Shown here piece by piece: positions 8,432 to 16,662 of a stretch of DNA of 64,000 nucleotides (position 1 is the first letter of the stretch; each line of letters begins with the position of its first letter). The notes under the pieces were generated by a model. It searched no databases. It had not been told where the DNA came from and was given only the letters and a program-made list of their open reading frames with translations. A program made the position numbers and the translations under genes. Source of the DNA: Ornithinimicrobium sufpigmenti (GTDB taxonomy: Bacteria; Actinomycetota; Actinomycetes; Actinomycetales; Dermatophilaceae); the NCBI RefSeq assembly GCF_004322775.1, contig NZ_CP036403.1, positions 3,410,001 to 3,474,000 of the forward strand, given 5' to 3'.

Positions 8432-9708
8432 TCAGGCCCCCCGCGGCTGCGCACGGTCGGTGTGGACGAGGTTGGCCACCGCGACGCCGGCGACCGCCTG
8501 TGTCTCCATGGTGGAGACGGCATACTCCATCGCGCCCGTGTAGTACAGGCCGTCGCCAGCCTGAAGCCCGGGCTGGGCGCTCCGGCCGGGAGGCAGGGGT
8601 AGGCAGACCACGTCATCCTCGTGACCTTCGTCGCCGTGAAGAACCGGCCCACGAGGCTGTCGGTCAGCGGCTCGGTCGAGAAGACCTTGTAGAGCTCGCG
8701 CCCCTCGGCGTCGCCAGGGGCCACGCGTTCGATCGACATCAGGCTTCCCGCGGCGGCGGTGGTGAGGACGAAGCCGGGTGCGGTACCGGCGCTGGTGAGC
8801 GAGGGTGCCGAGAGCTCCCCGGAGACGAAGCTGACGTGCAACCTCACGAACTCCCGCGGCGGCGGTGCGGACACCTCGGCCAGCTGGATCCCGCTGCCCT
8901 CCAGCGGCGCGGCGATCACGACCGCGTCGGCCTCCAGCGGCGCGAAACCCTGGCCGGTGACCTGCCACGAGGGACCCTTCGGTATGACGCGTTCCACCGT
9001 CGCCGCCAGGTGCAGCTGGGCTCCGGCCCGGGCCAGCAGCCCCTCGCTCACCGCGGCGTTGCCCTCGGCGAGCCGGTACAAGGAGCCACCACCCAGGCCG
9101 GCTCCCGCGAGGGACACCGCGTTGACCAGGGCGTTGAGGCGCGTCGTCTCCTGTGCGTAGTTGTTGCGGGCGACGCCGTCGGCGAACTCTGTGCGGAAGC
9201 GCCCACGGCCGGTGACCTCGTCGGCCGGCTGGCGCAGCAGGTGGTCCAGGCCCAGGGTGGCCCACAGCTGGTCCGGGCTCCCCCATGCCTCACCCGCCTC
9301 GAGCCGGGGGTAGACCTGCCCGAGCTGGCGGACCAGCTGCCGGACCCCGCGGCCGCCGGCGAGCAACCCCCCGCGGTAGCGCGCCAGGAGACGCAGGCCG
9401 TCTCCTCGCCCCGTCGTGCGGAACACCAGACCGGTGCCGTCCCAGATGCCTAGCGTGCCCGTGCCGCCGGCGTCCACGACAGCCAGGCCCAGCTCCTCCG
9501 CCGCGCCGACGAGGAGGCGGTTGGCCGAGTGGAACACCGAGGCTCCCGTCTCGACCGGCACCCCGTGCACCGTCCGGCGCCACGCCCGGCCGCCGGCGCG
9601 TTCCTCGCGGTCCAGGACGACCAGCGACAGTCCCTCGCCGAACCACCGGCGCAGCGCGCGGGCCGCGAAGGCGCCGGACATCCCGGCCCCCACCACGACT
9701 GCTCTCAT
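8432..9708 (-). pseudogene. FAD-dependent oxidoreductase with a C-terminal frameshift
   Basis: The N-terminus is an FAD-binding Rossmann fold (MRAVVVGAGMSGAFAARALRRW), and the body resembles prenylcysteine oxidase/amine-oxidase-like flavoproteins. After TRMTWSAYPCLPAGAPSPGF the frame turns into nonsense, while another frame supplies the expected ending, QAGDGLYYTGAMEYAVSTME and then AVAGVAVANLVHTD, which contains the usual FAD-contacting DGLYYTGAMEYAVSTME block. The span 8432-9708 is one base short of a multiple of three, consistent with loss of a single base near 8562-8564 (TTCCAG read as TTCAG). It is either a genuine inactivating mutation or a sequencing error; without it the protein would be about 425 residues. 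Confidence 0.8.
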
Positions 9709-9795
9709 GTCTGCCTCCCGTGACTCGCAGTGGCCACCGGTGACGGCCAGTCCTGACGGCGAGGTCGAAGACGCGGTGGGGCCGGGCCTGACGGG

Positions 9796-10290
9796 TCAGA
9801 CGCGGCGGAGCTCGGCGGAGAGGTGGGACTGCATGGGATGCCCGGTGGCGGCCATGTCCATCACCCACATCATGTTGCCCTTGACGTAGCCGTAGAGCCG
9901 GGTCGCGGCGTTGTACTCCTTGGCGTGCGGGCTGCGGATCACCCCGTCGGTCTGCAGCTCCACCTTGGCCGGGCTGGTCCGGCCGTAGTACATCTCCACG
10001 ATGCCGGTCGGGTGAGCCAGCAGCAGCTCGACCTCGCCGTTGGGCTGGGGCCGCCAGAAGCCGGTCTCGACCGCGGCCGGCCGCTCCTTGTTGCCCTGCG
10101 CGTCCAGGATCCAGGCCCGGGACGTCCACATGAGGAACGGACGCCCGTCGTGGGTGACGTCGATCTCCTGGCCGAAGTTGCGCGACTCGATCGAGGGGTA
10201 GCCGAGCACGCCCGCACCGGCCCAGGAGCCGAGCATCCAGGCCAGGGGGGCGCAGTCGGGGTGCATGGTGGGGTCGATCTCGATAGGCAC
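9796..10290 (-). CDS. Nitrobindin-like heme-binding protein
   Basis: A 164-residue FABP-like beta-barrel of the nitrobindin family, homologous to mycobacterial Rv0813c. These proteins bind ferric heme and isomerise peroxynitrite. The signature GSWAGAG is seen (APLAWMLGSWAGAGVLGYP) and the conserved C-terminal segment GHPMQSHLSAELRRV contains the expected axial His. The GTG start (VPIEIDPTMHPDC) is used because homology begins there. It lies 29 bp upstream of the next minus-strand stop, beside a membrane protein and glnR. Confidence 0.9.
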   Translation of the reverse strand: MPIEIDPTMHPDCAPLAWMLGSWAGAGVLGYPSIESRNFGQEIDVTHDGRPFLMWTSRAWILDAQGNKERPAAVETGFWRPQPNGEVELLLAHPTGIVEMYYGRTSPAKVELQTDGVIRSPHAKEYNAATRLYGYVKGNMMWVMDMAATGHPMQSHLSAELRRV

Positions 10291-10319
10291 CGCCCCATCG
10301 TAGGGCCACGGGCGGCGAC

Positions 10320-11090
10320 TCAGCCGGGCAGCGCTCCCGGCACGAAGGTCACGGCCACCAGGTAGGGGACGAGCCCGACAGCCAGCACCGAGGCGATCGC
10401 CGCCACCAGGCGCGGGCGGGGGTGGGCCATCGTGGGCAGCGGCCCCAGCACCGCCCGGGCGGCATGGCTGAGGGCCGCACTGGCCACGCCGACCAGGACC
10501 CACACCAGCACGGGGGCGTCCAGGAGCCACGCGGCGGCGGACGCCGCCCCGGCCCCGGCCAGGAGCGCCACCGGCGTCAGCCACGGGCGGGCGGCAGGGA
10601 CCGTGCCGAGCAGGTCGGTCACGGCCGAGGCGGCCGCCGCGGCCAGGGCGCCCACCACCAGCGCGATCCCCAGGTCCGTGCGGCTGGCCGGAACGAGCAG
10701 CACGCCGGTGCCGACGACGGCGAGCGCGAGCACTACGGCGCTGACCGACTCGACCACCCGCGGACGGCCGTCCCGTCGAAGCAGCTGGTGCAGGAAGGCG
10801 GCGATCATGGACAGCGCCGCCGCGGCCGGGACCCAGCCCAGCCACGGGGCGGCGTCGCGGGCGACCACCGCGGCCAGGAGCGAGAGCCCGCCCACCGCGA
10901 GCACCCCGAAGGTCCCCCTCGGCGTGGGCAGCGCCAGCGCCCCTGCCCAGCCCCACGCGATGACACCGGCGCAGGCCGCCAGACCCACCGCGAGCAGCTC
11001 GGGGGACGCCGCCGCCGCGACCCCCAGCATCACGGCCACGACCAGCACCTCCAGCGTCAGCTGGAGCTGATGACGGGCGGTGTGCGGCAT
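10320..11090 (-). CDS. Polytopic membrane protein of unknown function
   Basis: A 256-residue, very hydrophobic protein with about eight predicted membrane segments (for example LTLEVLVVAVMLGVAAAA, LLAVGLAACAGVIAWGWAG, VVLALAVVGTGVLLVPA, ASVLAVGLVPYLVAVTFVPG). I do not recognise a family. The ATG at 11090 has GGAGG only one base upstream, too close for normal use; a GTG at about 11108 or leaderless translation are alternatives. It is divergent from glnR with a 51-bp gap, so the two may share a control region. Confidence 0.6.
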   Translation of the reverse strand: MPHTARHQLQLTLEVLVVAVMLGVAAAASPELLAVGLAACAGVIAWGWAGALALPTPRGTFGVLAVGGLSLLAAVVARDAAPWLGWVPAAAALSMIAAFLHQLLRRDGRPRVVESVSAVVLALAVVGTGVLLVPASRTDLGIALVVGALAAAAASAVTDLLGTVPAARPWLTPVALLAGAGAASAAAWLLDAPVLVWVLVGVASAALSHAARAVLGPLPTMAHPRPRLVAAIASVLAVGLVPYLVAVTFVPGALPG

Positions 11091-11141
11091 ACCTCCATCT
11101 TGCCCCACCGGCCCCGGCCGGGTGTCTGTCACACTTTCGAC

Positions 11142-11861
11142 GTGGCCGACCTGGTCCTCCTCACCCCGCGCGCGGCCGACAACGCCTCGGCGTTCGAGGT
11201 GCTGCCCGGGCTCGCCCTGCTGCCGCACCGGGTCAGCGTCCTGGGACCCGACCCAGCCCTCCTCCTCTCGCGTCCTGGCTGCCAGCTGGTCCTCGTCGAC
11301 GCCCTGCACGACCTGGTCCAGGGCCGCTCCACCTTGCGCACCCTGGCCGCCATGGGGCTGGACCTGCCGGTGGTCGCGGTGGTGGGCGAGGGTGCGCTGG
11401 CCGTGGTCGACGAGCAGTGGCCGATGGACGACCTGGTCCTCGTCGGCGCCGCGCCGGCCGAGGTCGCCGCCCGCCTGCGGCTCGCCCTGGCCCGCGGGGC
11501 GCGGGCGGGCGCTCCCCCACCTGCCGACCAGCCGGAGGTCGAGGAACCGGAGACGATCCGGGTGGCCGACATCGTCGTCGACGAGGCCAGCTGGACCGTA
11601 CGGGCCGGGGGCCGGGTGCTGGACCTGACGTTCAAGGAGTTCGAGCTGCTGCGCTATCTGGTCAGCCACCCGGGCCGCGTGCTGACCCGCCACCAGCTCC
11701 TGCAGCACGTGTGGGGATCGGACTACTACGGCGGCACCCGCACGGTGGACGTGCACGTCCGCAGGCTGCGGGCCAAGCTCGGACCGGAGCGCGAGACCCT
11801 CATCGGCACCATCCGCGGCGTGGGCTACCGGTTCAGTGGGCCACGCGGCGCGCAGCGCTGA
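11142..11861 (+). CDS. glnR: GlnR-type orphan OmpR-family regulator
   Basis: Likely the global nitrogen regulator. The 239-residue protein has an atypical receiver domain (LLPHRVSVL, LVLVDALHDLV, PVVAVVGEGALAVVDEQW, DDLVLVGAAPAEVAARLRL), matching the GlnR N-terminus rather than classical receivers. A winged-helix domain follows (FKEFELLRYLVSHPGRVLTR, HVWGSDYYGGTRTVDVHVRR, IGTIRGVGYRF). No sensor kinase is nearby, as usual for GlnR. It is directly followed by mshD, the same order as Rv0818-Rv0819 in mycobacteria. The GTG start lacks a good ribosome site. Confidence 0.85.
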   Translation: MADLVLLTPRAADNASAFEVLPGLALLPHRVSVLGPDPALLLSRPGCQLVLVDALHDLVQGRSTLRTLAAMGLDLPVVAVVGEGALAVVDEQWPMDDLVLVGAAPAEVAARLRLALARGARAGAPPPADQPEVEEPETIRVADIVVDEASWTVRAGGRVLDLTFKEFELLRYLVSHPGRVLTRHQLLQHVWGSDYYGGTRTVDVHVRRLRAKLGPERETLIGTIRGVGYRFSGPRGAQR

Positions 11862-11882
11862 CCTGCATGTCAGACTGACACC

Positions 11883-12962
11883 ATGCCCGGCCCCCGCATC
11901 GTCGTCGAAGAGTTGTCCGCGCTCCCCGGGAACCTGTCCGGGAACGTGCTTGCCCTCGCTGTGCGAGCCACCCACCACGACGGGGTCCGGCCGCTGTCCG
12001 AACAGACGGTGCTGCAGGCCCAACGGCTGCCCGAGGACCACGACCGGTCCCCCAGCGGGGTGCACCTGCTCGTGGTCCGGTTCGATCCCCGCTCCGGTGG
12101 CACGCCGCTCGAGCCGGGCCCCGGCGAGAGCCCGGTCGTGCTCGGCTACGGCTACGTCGACCTCGGTGACCCGGAGTCGCCGTCCGCGGAGCTGGTGATC
12201 GACCCGGAGCACCGGAGGCAGGGGCTCGGTGGTGCGCTGCTGGACCACGTCCTGCAGCGCTGGCCGCATGCGCGCCTGTGGTCCCACGGCGACCTGCAGG
12301 ACGCCCGCCGTCTCTACACCTCGCGCCAGCTCTCCGTGGTCCGCGAGCTGTGGCAGATGTCCCGCCCGCTGACCGGCGAGTGGTCCGACCTGCCCGAGCA
12401 CGTCGAGCTGCCGGAGGGCTTCGCCGTCCGGCCCTTCCAGGTCGGTACGGACGAGGGGACCTGGCTGGGGGTCAACGCCCGGGCCTTCGCCGACCACGCC
12501 GAGCAGGGCCGGATGACCGAGGCCGACCTGGCCGACCGGCAGCGCGAGCCGTGGTTCGACCCCCACGGCTTCCTCATCATCGAGGACACCACCGCGCCCG
12601 AGCCCGACGGACGGCCCCGCATCGCCGCCTTCCACTGGACCAAGGTCGAGCCCGAGGACCCTTCCACCGGGGAGGTCTACGTGGTCGGGGTGGACCCTGA
12701 CTACCAGGGCCGTGGGCTGGGCAAGGCGGCCACGCTCCTCGGTCTGCACCACCTGCGTGCCCGGGGCGTGCGGACCGCGACCCTCTTCGTGGACGGGGAC
12801 AACCCGGCCGCGATCGCGACCTACCACCGGCTGGGCTTCGAGCGCTCGGCGGTGGACGTGATGTATGCCGCGGGCACCTCGGAGCGCACCGGGGCCGAGG
12901 GTGCCGAGGGTGCCGAGGGTGCCGACGGGGTGACGAACACCACGGAGGCCATGGAGGGGTGA
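11883..12962 (+). CDS. mshD: Mycothiol synthase MshD
   Basis: The last step of mycothiol synthesis: acetyl-CoA-dependent N-acetylation of Cys-GlcN-Ins. The 359-residue protein has two GNAT domains, residues about 1-150 (ELVIDPEHRRQGLGGALLDHVL) and 160-330 (VYVVGVDPDYQGRGLGKAATLLGLHHL, then YHRLGFERSAVDVMYA). The second carries the complete acetyl-CoA loop. The C-terminal tail holds a 9-bp repeat giving (GAE)3-GAD. It follows glnR by 21 bp, and its stop overlaps the nudix start (GTGA). Confidence 0.92.
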   Translation: MPGPRIVVEELSALPGNLSGNVLALAVRATHHDGVRPLSEQTVLQAQRLPEDHDRSPSGVHLLVVRFDPRSGGTPLEPGPGESPVVLGYGYVDLGDPESPSAELVIDPEHRRQGLGGALLDHVLQRWPHARLWSHGDLQDARRLYTSRQLSVVRELWQMSRPLTGEWSDLPEHVELPEGFAVRPFQVGTDEGTWLGVNARAFADHAEQGRMTEADLADRQREPWFDPHGFLIIEDTTAPEPDGRPRIAAFHWTKVEPEDPSTGEVYVVGVDPDYQGRGLGKAATLLGLHHLRARGVRTATLFVDGDNPAAIATYHRLGFERSAVDVMYAAGTSERTGAEGAEGAEGADGVTNTTEAMEG

Positions 12963-13903
12963 GCCCGCGGGGGGAGGTGCGTGCGGCCGGGGTGGTGCCC
13001 GTGCGGCTGCGCGCGGGCACCCTGCGGGTGGCGGTGGTGCACCGGCCCAAGTACGACGACTGGTCCTGGCCCAAGGGCAAGCTCGACCATGGCGAGGACT
13101 TCGTGTCCGCGGCCGTGCGGGAGACGCGGGAGGAGACCGGCCTGCGGGTCCGTCTCGTGGCACCCCTGCCGCAGGTGCGCTACACCCTGCGCGGCGGGGA
13201 CACCAAGGCGGTCTCCTACTGGACCGGGCAGGTGGCCGGGGGCAAGGGCCAGCTGCAGCACGAGGTCGACCGGGTGGAGTGGCTCACGCCGGACCAAGCG
13301 GGCTCACGGCTGACCTACGAGCACGACCGCCAGCTGCTCGGGCACGTGGTCGAACGGCACGCGGCCGGACTGCTGGACGCGTGGACCCTGCTCGTCGTCC
13401 GCCACGCGCACGCACTGTCGCGGGACGACTGGTCCGGGCCGGACGAGAAGCGACCGCTGAGCCGGTCCGGCGTGCGCCGGGCGCAGGGTCGCATGGCCGC
13501 CGTGCTGGCCGCCTACGCGCCCCAGCTGGTGCTCTCCAGCCCCGCGGTGCGCTGCACCGACAGCGTGCTGCCCTACTGCAGGGCGACCGGCGTCGAGGTG
13601 GTCACCCGCAAGGGCCTGTCCGAGGAAGGCTTCGCGGCCGACCGCAGCAAGGTCGACAAGCACCTGGACAAGGTGCTGGCCCGCGGCGAGGCCGCAGCGC
13701 TGTGCACCCACGGCCCGGTGCTGCCCACGCTGCTCACCCGGCTGGCCGACCGTTCGCACGACAAGCTCGCCAACCGTGAGCGCCGGATGCTGCGCCGGCT
13801 GCGGGACGCGGCCATGGACAAGGGCGAGATCCTGGCCTGCACGATGGTCGGCACGGGTGAGGACGCCCGCGTCGTCGCGGTCGAGCGGCACCGTCCGCGC
13901 TAG
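12959..13903 (+). CDS. Nudix hydrolase-histidine phosphatase fusion, MutT1 type
   Basis: The 314-residue protein joins a Nudix domain (residues about 1-135; box GKLDHGEDFVSAAVRETREE then TGL fits GX5EX7REUXEEXGU) to a histidine-phosphatase domain (about 140-314; LLVVRHAHAL catalytic motif, LSSPAVRCTDS and a late CTHGPVLP His). This is the architecture of mycobacterial MutT1, which cleans 8-oxo-guanine nucleotides or diadenosine polyphosphates. The GTG start overlaps the mshD stop; its ribosome site is poorly spaced, so coupled translation is likely. Confidence 0.88.
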   Translation: MSPRGEVRAAGVVPVRLRAGTLRVAVVHRPKYDDWSWPKGKLDHGEDFVSAAVRETREETGLRVRLVAPLPQVRYTLRGGDTKAVSYWTGQVAGGKGQLQHEVDRVEWLTPDQAGSRLTYEHDRQLLGHVVERHAAGLLDAWTLLVVRHAHALSRDDWSGPDEKRPLSRSGVRRAQGRMAAVLAAYAPQLVLSSPAVRCTDSVLPYCRATGVEVVTRKGLSEEGFAADRSKVDKHLDKVLARGEAAALCTHGPVLPTLLTRLADRSHDKLANRERRMLRRLRDAAMDKGEILACTMVGTGEDARVVAVERHRPR

Positions 13904-13912
13904 GCCCCATCC

Positions 13913-14074
13913 GCCGGGGGAATGGACCGAGGGAAGAAGGTGCGTGCCGGACCGGGAGCGCCTCTCGGCGCGAGGCCGCTCGAAGCGGCGTATTTTGGAG
14001 CCCGGGGCTGCCGCGGCCCGGCACGCAATGGGGTTCAACCAGGGTCTCCCGCGAGGTATTCCCCGGCCTTTTCT
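13913..14074 (+). ncRNA. Candidate structured RNA or complex 3' UTR after mutT1
   Basis: The 177-bp gap between two converging genes can fold as one nested structure on the plus strand. The outer stem pairs 13913-13923 with 14058-14067 (one bulged G) and is followed by CCTTTTCT, like an intrinsic terminator. Short helices (ACC/GGT and GGGA/TCCC) continue inward. A 10-bp perfect stem pairs 13941-13950 (TGCGTGCCGG) with 14018-14027. Inside it are two mutually exclusive hairpins, 13956-13981 and 13975-13989. A closing stem, a bubble with a small 3' hairpin (GGTTCAACC) and a long apical arm recall 6S RNA in outline only. No sequence motif confirms this. Confidence 0.35.
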
Positions 14075-14080
14075 GATCCC

Positions 14081-14710
14081 TCAGTGCAGCTCGCCCAGGC
14101 GCCAGAGCCGCGCGCAGGCGGTGAGGTCGTCGGCGGTGTCCCGCAGGCGGGCGGCCCGTCTGACCTGGCGGTGCGCCACCTCGGGGGCGGCGGGGTCGAC
14201 CAGGCCGACCGCCATGACCTGGCAGAAGGCGGAGGCGCGTTCCAGCGCGATGGCGAGGTCTCCGGTGAAGACCCCGGAGAGGATCTCCTCGGTGAGCCGG
14301 CGCAGGTCCTCCGGCTGCGGAGGCTCCACGAGACCGGCGATGGCGCGGTAGACCTCGGCGTGGGCGGCGCCGGCGGAGAACTGGCGCCCCACGTCCACGG
14401 GCTGGCGGCGGACCCACTCGTGCAGCAGGTAGAGCCGCCAGAGTGCCCCGGGTAGGGTGCGGGCCGGCCGGTCGGCCCACATCTCGGCGACGGTCGACAG
14501 GCCGAGCTCCTCGACCAGGCGGATCAGCCGCCGGGTCAGTTCGGGGTCGGCACGTCCCTCCTCGCGGCCACGGCCGACGACGAGCTCGGCGGTCCGGTGC
14601 GCCGTCTCCGCGGCCTCCAGCGGGTCGATCCCGCCGGCGAAGCCCTCGAGCAGCTCGGTCGGCCGCAGGGTGGGCCGGTGGAAGGGCCGACGGTGCCGGT
14701 CCTCGCTCAT
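14081..14710 (-). CDS. Unknown protein coupled to treZ
   Basis: A 209-residue, mostly alpha-helical, soluble protein (TELLEGFAGGIDPLEAAETAHRTAEL near the start; GALWRLYLLHEWVRRQPVDV in the middle; RQVRRAARLRDTADDLTACARLW at the end). I recognise no catalytic motif and no family. It starts inside the treZ stop (ATGA) and is therefore the third gene of the treY-treZ operon, which suggests a role connected to trehalose or glycogen use, but this is inference from position only. No signal peptide or membrane segment is visible. Confidence 0.65.
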   Translation of the reverse strand: MSEDRHRRPFHRPTLRPTELLEGFAGGIDPLEAAETAHRTAELVVGRGREEGRADPELTRRLIRLVEELGLSTVAEMWADRPARTLPGALWRLYLLHEWVRRQPVDVGRQFSAGAAHAEVYRAIAGLVEPPQPEDLRRLTEEILSGVFTGDLAIALERASAFCQVMAVGLVDPAAPEVAHRQVRRAARLRDTADDLTACARLWRLGELH

Positions 14711-16662
14711 TCTGCACCTCCCGGGTGCTGGGTGTCAGGGGGACCCTCCGGGTACGACTCGTCCCGAGAGTCGTGCGGGTGACTGTGGGCCTCTCCCATG
14801 GTGTCATCCGCACCGGCCCGGAGCACCACCACGCTGTCCGGCGACAGCCGGAGCGCGTGCTGCGCCTGCTCGACGTCGCCGAAGCTGGCCAGGATCCGCG
14901 CCCGTGCGGGTAGCGCGACCTCGTGCTCGGCGGAACCCCCGAGCCGGGCCAGCATCTGCACCTCGCCCCGGGTGACGGTCAGCAGCTCCCCACCCTCGGC
15001 ACCGCCCTCTCCGGCGAGGGCCTCCCTCGTGAGCGAGCCCTGGCCCAGCGGGATGGTCCGCAGGCCGGGCTCCTCGCGGCGCAGCCGGAGCAGGTCGCGG
15101 TAGAAGGCGAGCATCTCGGCATGGCCGCTCGAGCCGACCTCCTGCCAGTTCAGCGTGGAGGCCGACACGGTGGCCGGGTCCTGGGGGTCGGGCACCGTGC
15201 CTCCCCAGCCGTGCTCGGCGAACTCCGCCTGCCGGCCCTGGCGGATCGCCTCGGCCAGCTCCTCCTCCTCGTGGTCGGTGAAGTACTGCCAGGGCGTGCT
15301 GGCCCCCCATTCCTCACCCATGAAGAGCATCGGCGTGAAGGGGGAGGTGAGCAGCAGGGCGGCCCCGGCTGCGTGCCGGCCGGCGCTGATCCCGTGGTGG
15401 ATGCGGTCACCCACGGCCCGGTTGCCGACCTGGTCGTGGGTCTGGAGGGAGACGACATACCGCCACCCGGGCGTGGTCGCCGGGTCGACCGGACGTCCGT
15501 GCACCCGCCCGCGGAAGGTGGAGAAGGTCCCGTCGTGGAAGAACGGGGTGCGGGAGAGCACCTTGCCCAGCGCCTCGGGGTCGGCGAAGTCGGCGTAGTA
15601 GCCCTGGGTCTCCCCGGTGAGCAGGACGTGCAGCGCGTGGTGCACGTCGTCGGCCCACTGCCCGTGCAGCCCCAGGCCGCCGGAGCCGCCCGGGCCGCGC
15701 GGGGCCACCGTGGCGGGGTCGTTGCGGTCGGACTCCGCCACCAGGGTGCGGGGTATGCCGGTGCGCTCACCGATCTCGTCGGCCAGCGCGGACATCTCCT
15801 CCAGGACGTGGGTGGCGCGGTCGTCGTGCAGCGCGTGCACGGCATCCAGCCGCAGCCCGTCCAGGTGGTAGGCCTCCAGCCACTGCCGGACGTTGTCCAG
15901 CAGGAAGGCGCGCACGCCGTCGCTGTGCGGGGCGTCGAGGTTGACCGCCTGTCCCCAGGGCGTGTGGTGCTGGTCGGTGAAGTATGGGCCGACCAGCCCC
16001 AGGTAGTTCCCGCTGGGGCCCAGATGGTTGTAGACCACGTCGAGCCACACCGCCAGGCCCTTGCTGTGAGCCGCGTCGACGAAGCGGGCCAGACCCTCGG
16101 GACCGCCGTAGGGCTCGTGGACCGCGTAGAGCGAGACGCCGTCGTAGCCCCAGCCGTGCCGGCCGGGGAAGGCCGCGACCGGCATCAGCTCGACGACGCT
16201 GACCCCCAGGTCGACCAGGTGGTCGAGGCGCTCGACAGCCGCCTCGAAGGTCCCCTCCCGGGTGAACGTCCCGACGTGCAGCTCGTAGACCGCCGCGCCC
16301 TCCAGCCCGATGCCGGCCCAGTCCTGGTCGGTCCAGGTGAAGGCGTCGGTGTCCACCAGCTGGCTGGGCGCGTGCACCCCGTCGGGCTGGCGGCGCGAGC
16401 GGGGGTCCGGCACGGGTATGCCGCCGTCCACCGTGAAGGCGTAGCGCCCGTCGTGCGGGGTGGGGTCGGCCTCGGCCGCCCACCACCCGTCCTCGACCTG
16501 GGCCATCTCGACCCGGTCCGCCGCGTCCGGGTCAGCGCCCAGGAGCAGGCCGACCGTCTGCGCCTCCGGCGCCCAGAGGGTGAACCGGTGGCGGTCCGTT
16601 TCGGCGCGGGGGGCCGCGTGGGGAGTCACGTCCGGGGTCGTGTCGGGGCTGGCGTGGCTCAT
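14707..16662 (-). CDS. treZ: Malto-oligosyltrehalose trehalohydrolase
   Basis: Releases trehalose from the maltooligosyltrehalose made by TreY. The 651-residue GH13 enzyme has the N-terminal beta-sandwich ([17 protein letters not shown]), then the barrel with [57 protein letters not shown] (region I), [10 protein letters not shown] (nucleophile Asp), [11 protein letters not shown] (acid/base Glu) and [14 protein letters not shown] (third Asp). The ATG at 16662 overlaps the treY stop. The extra C-terminal tail after VVVLRAGAD is His/Asp-rich and probably disordered. Confidence 0.95.
   Translation of the reverse strand: MSHASPDTTPDVTPHAAPRAETDRHRFTLWAPEAQTVGLLLGADPDAADRVEMAQVEDGWWAAEADPTPHDGRYAFTVDGGIPVPDPRSRRQPDGVHAPSQLVDTDAFTWTDQDWAGIGLEGAAVYELHVGTFTREGTFEAAVERLDHLVDLGVSVVELMPVAAFPGRHGWGYDGVSLYAVHEPYGGPEGLARFVDAAHSKGLAVWLDVVYNHLGPSGNYLGLVGPYFTDQHHTPWGQAVNLDAPHSDGVRAFLLDNVRQWLEAYHLDGLRLDAVHALHDDRATHVLEEMSALADEIGERTGIPRTLVAESDRNDPATVAPRGPGGSGGLGLHGQWADDVHHALHVLLTGETQGYYADFADPEALGKVLSRTPFFHDGTFSTFRGRVHGRPVDPATTPGWRYVVSLQTHDQVGNRAVGDRIHHGISAGRHAAGAALLLTSPFTPMLFMGEEWGASTPWQYFTDHEEEELAEAIRQGRQAEFAEHGWGGTVPDPQDPATVSASTLNWQEVGSSGHAEMLAFYRDLLRLRREEPGLRTIPLGQGSLTREALAGEGGAEGGELLTVTRGEVQMLARLGGSAEHEVALPARARILASFGDVEQAQHALRLSPDSVVVLRAGADDTMGEAHSHPHDSRDESYPEGPPDTQHPGGAE

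Noticed and set aside
12888..12934. GGTGCCGAG repeats as a regulatory array
   Set aside because: They are in frame inside the mshD tail, encoding Gly-Ala-Glu repeats, most simply a slippage product.
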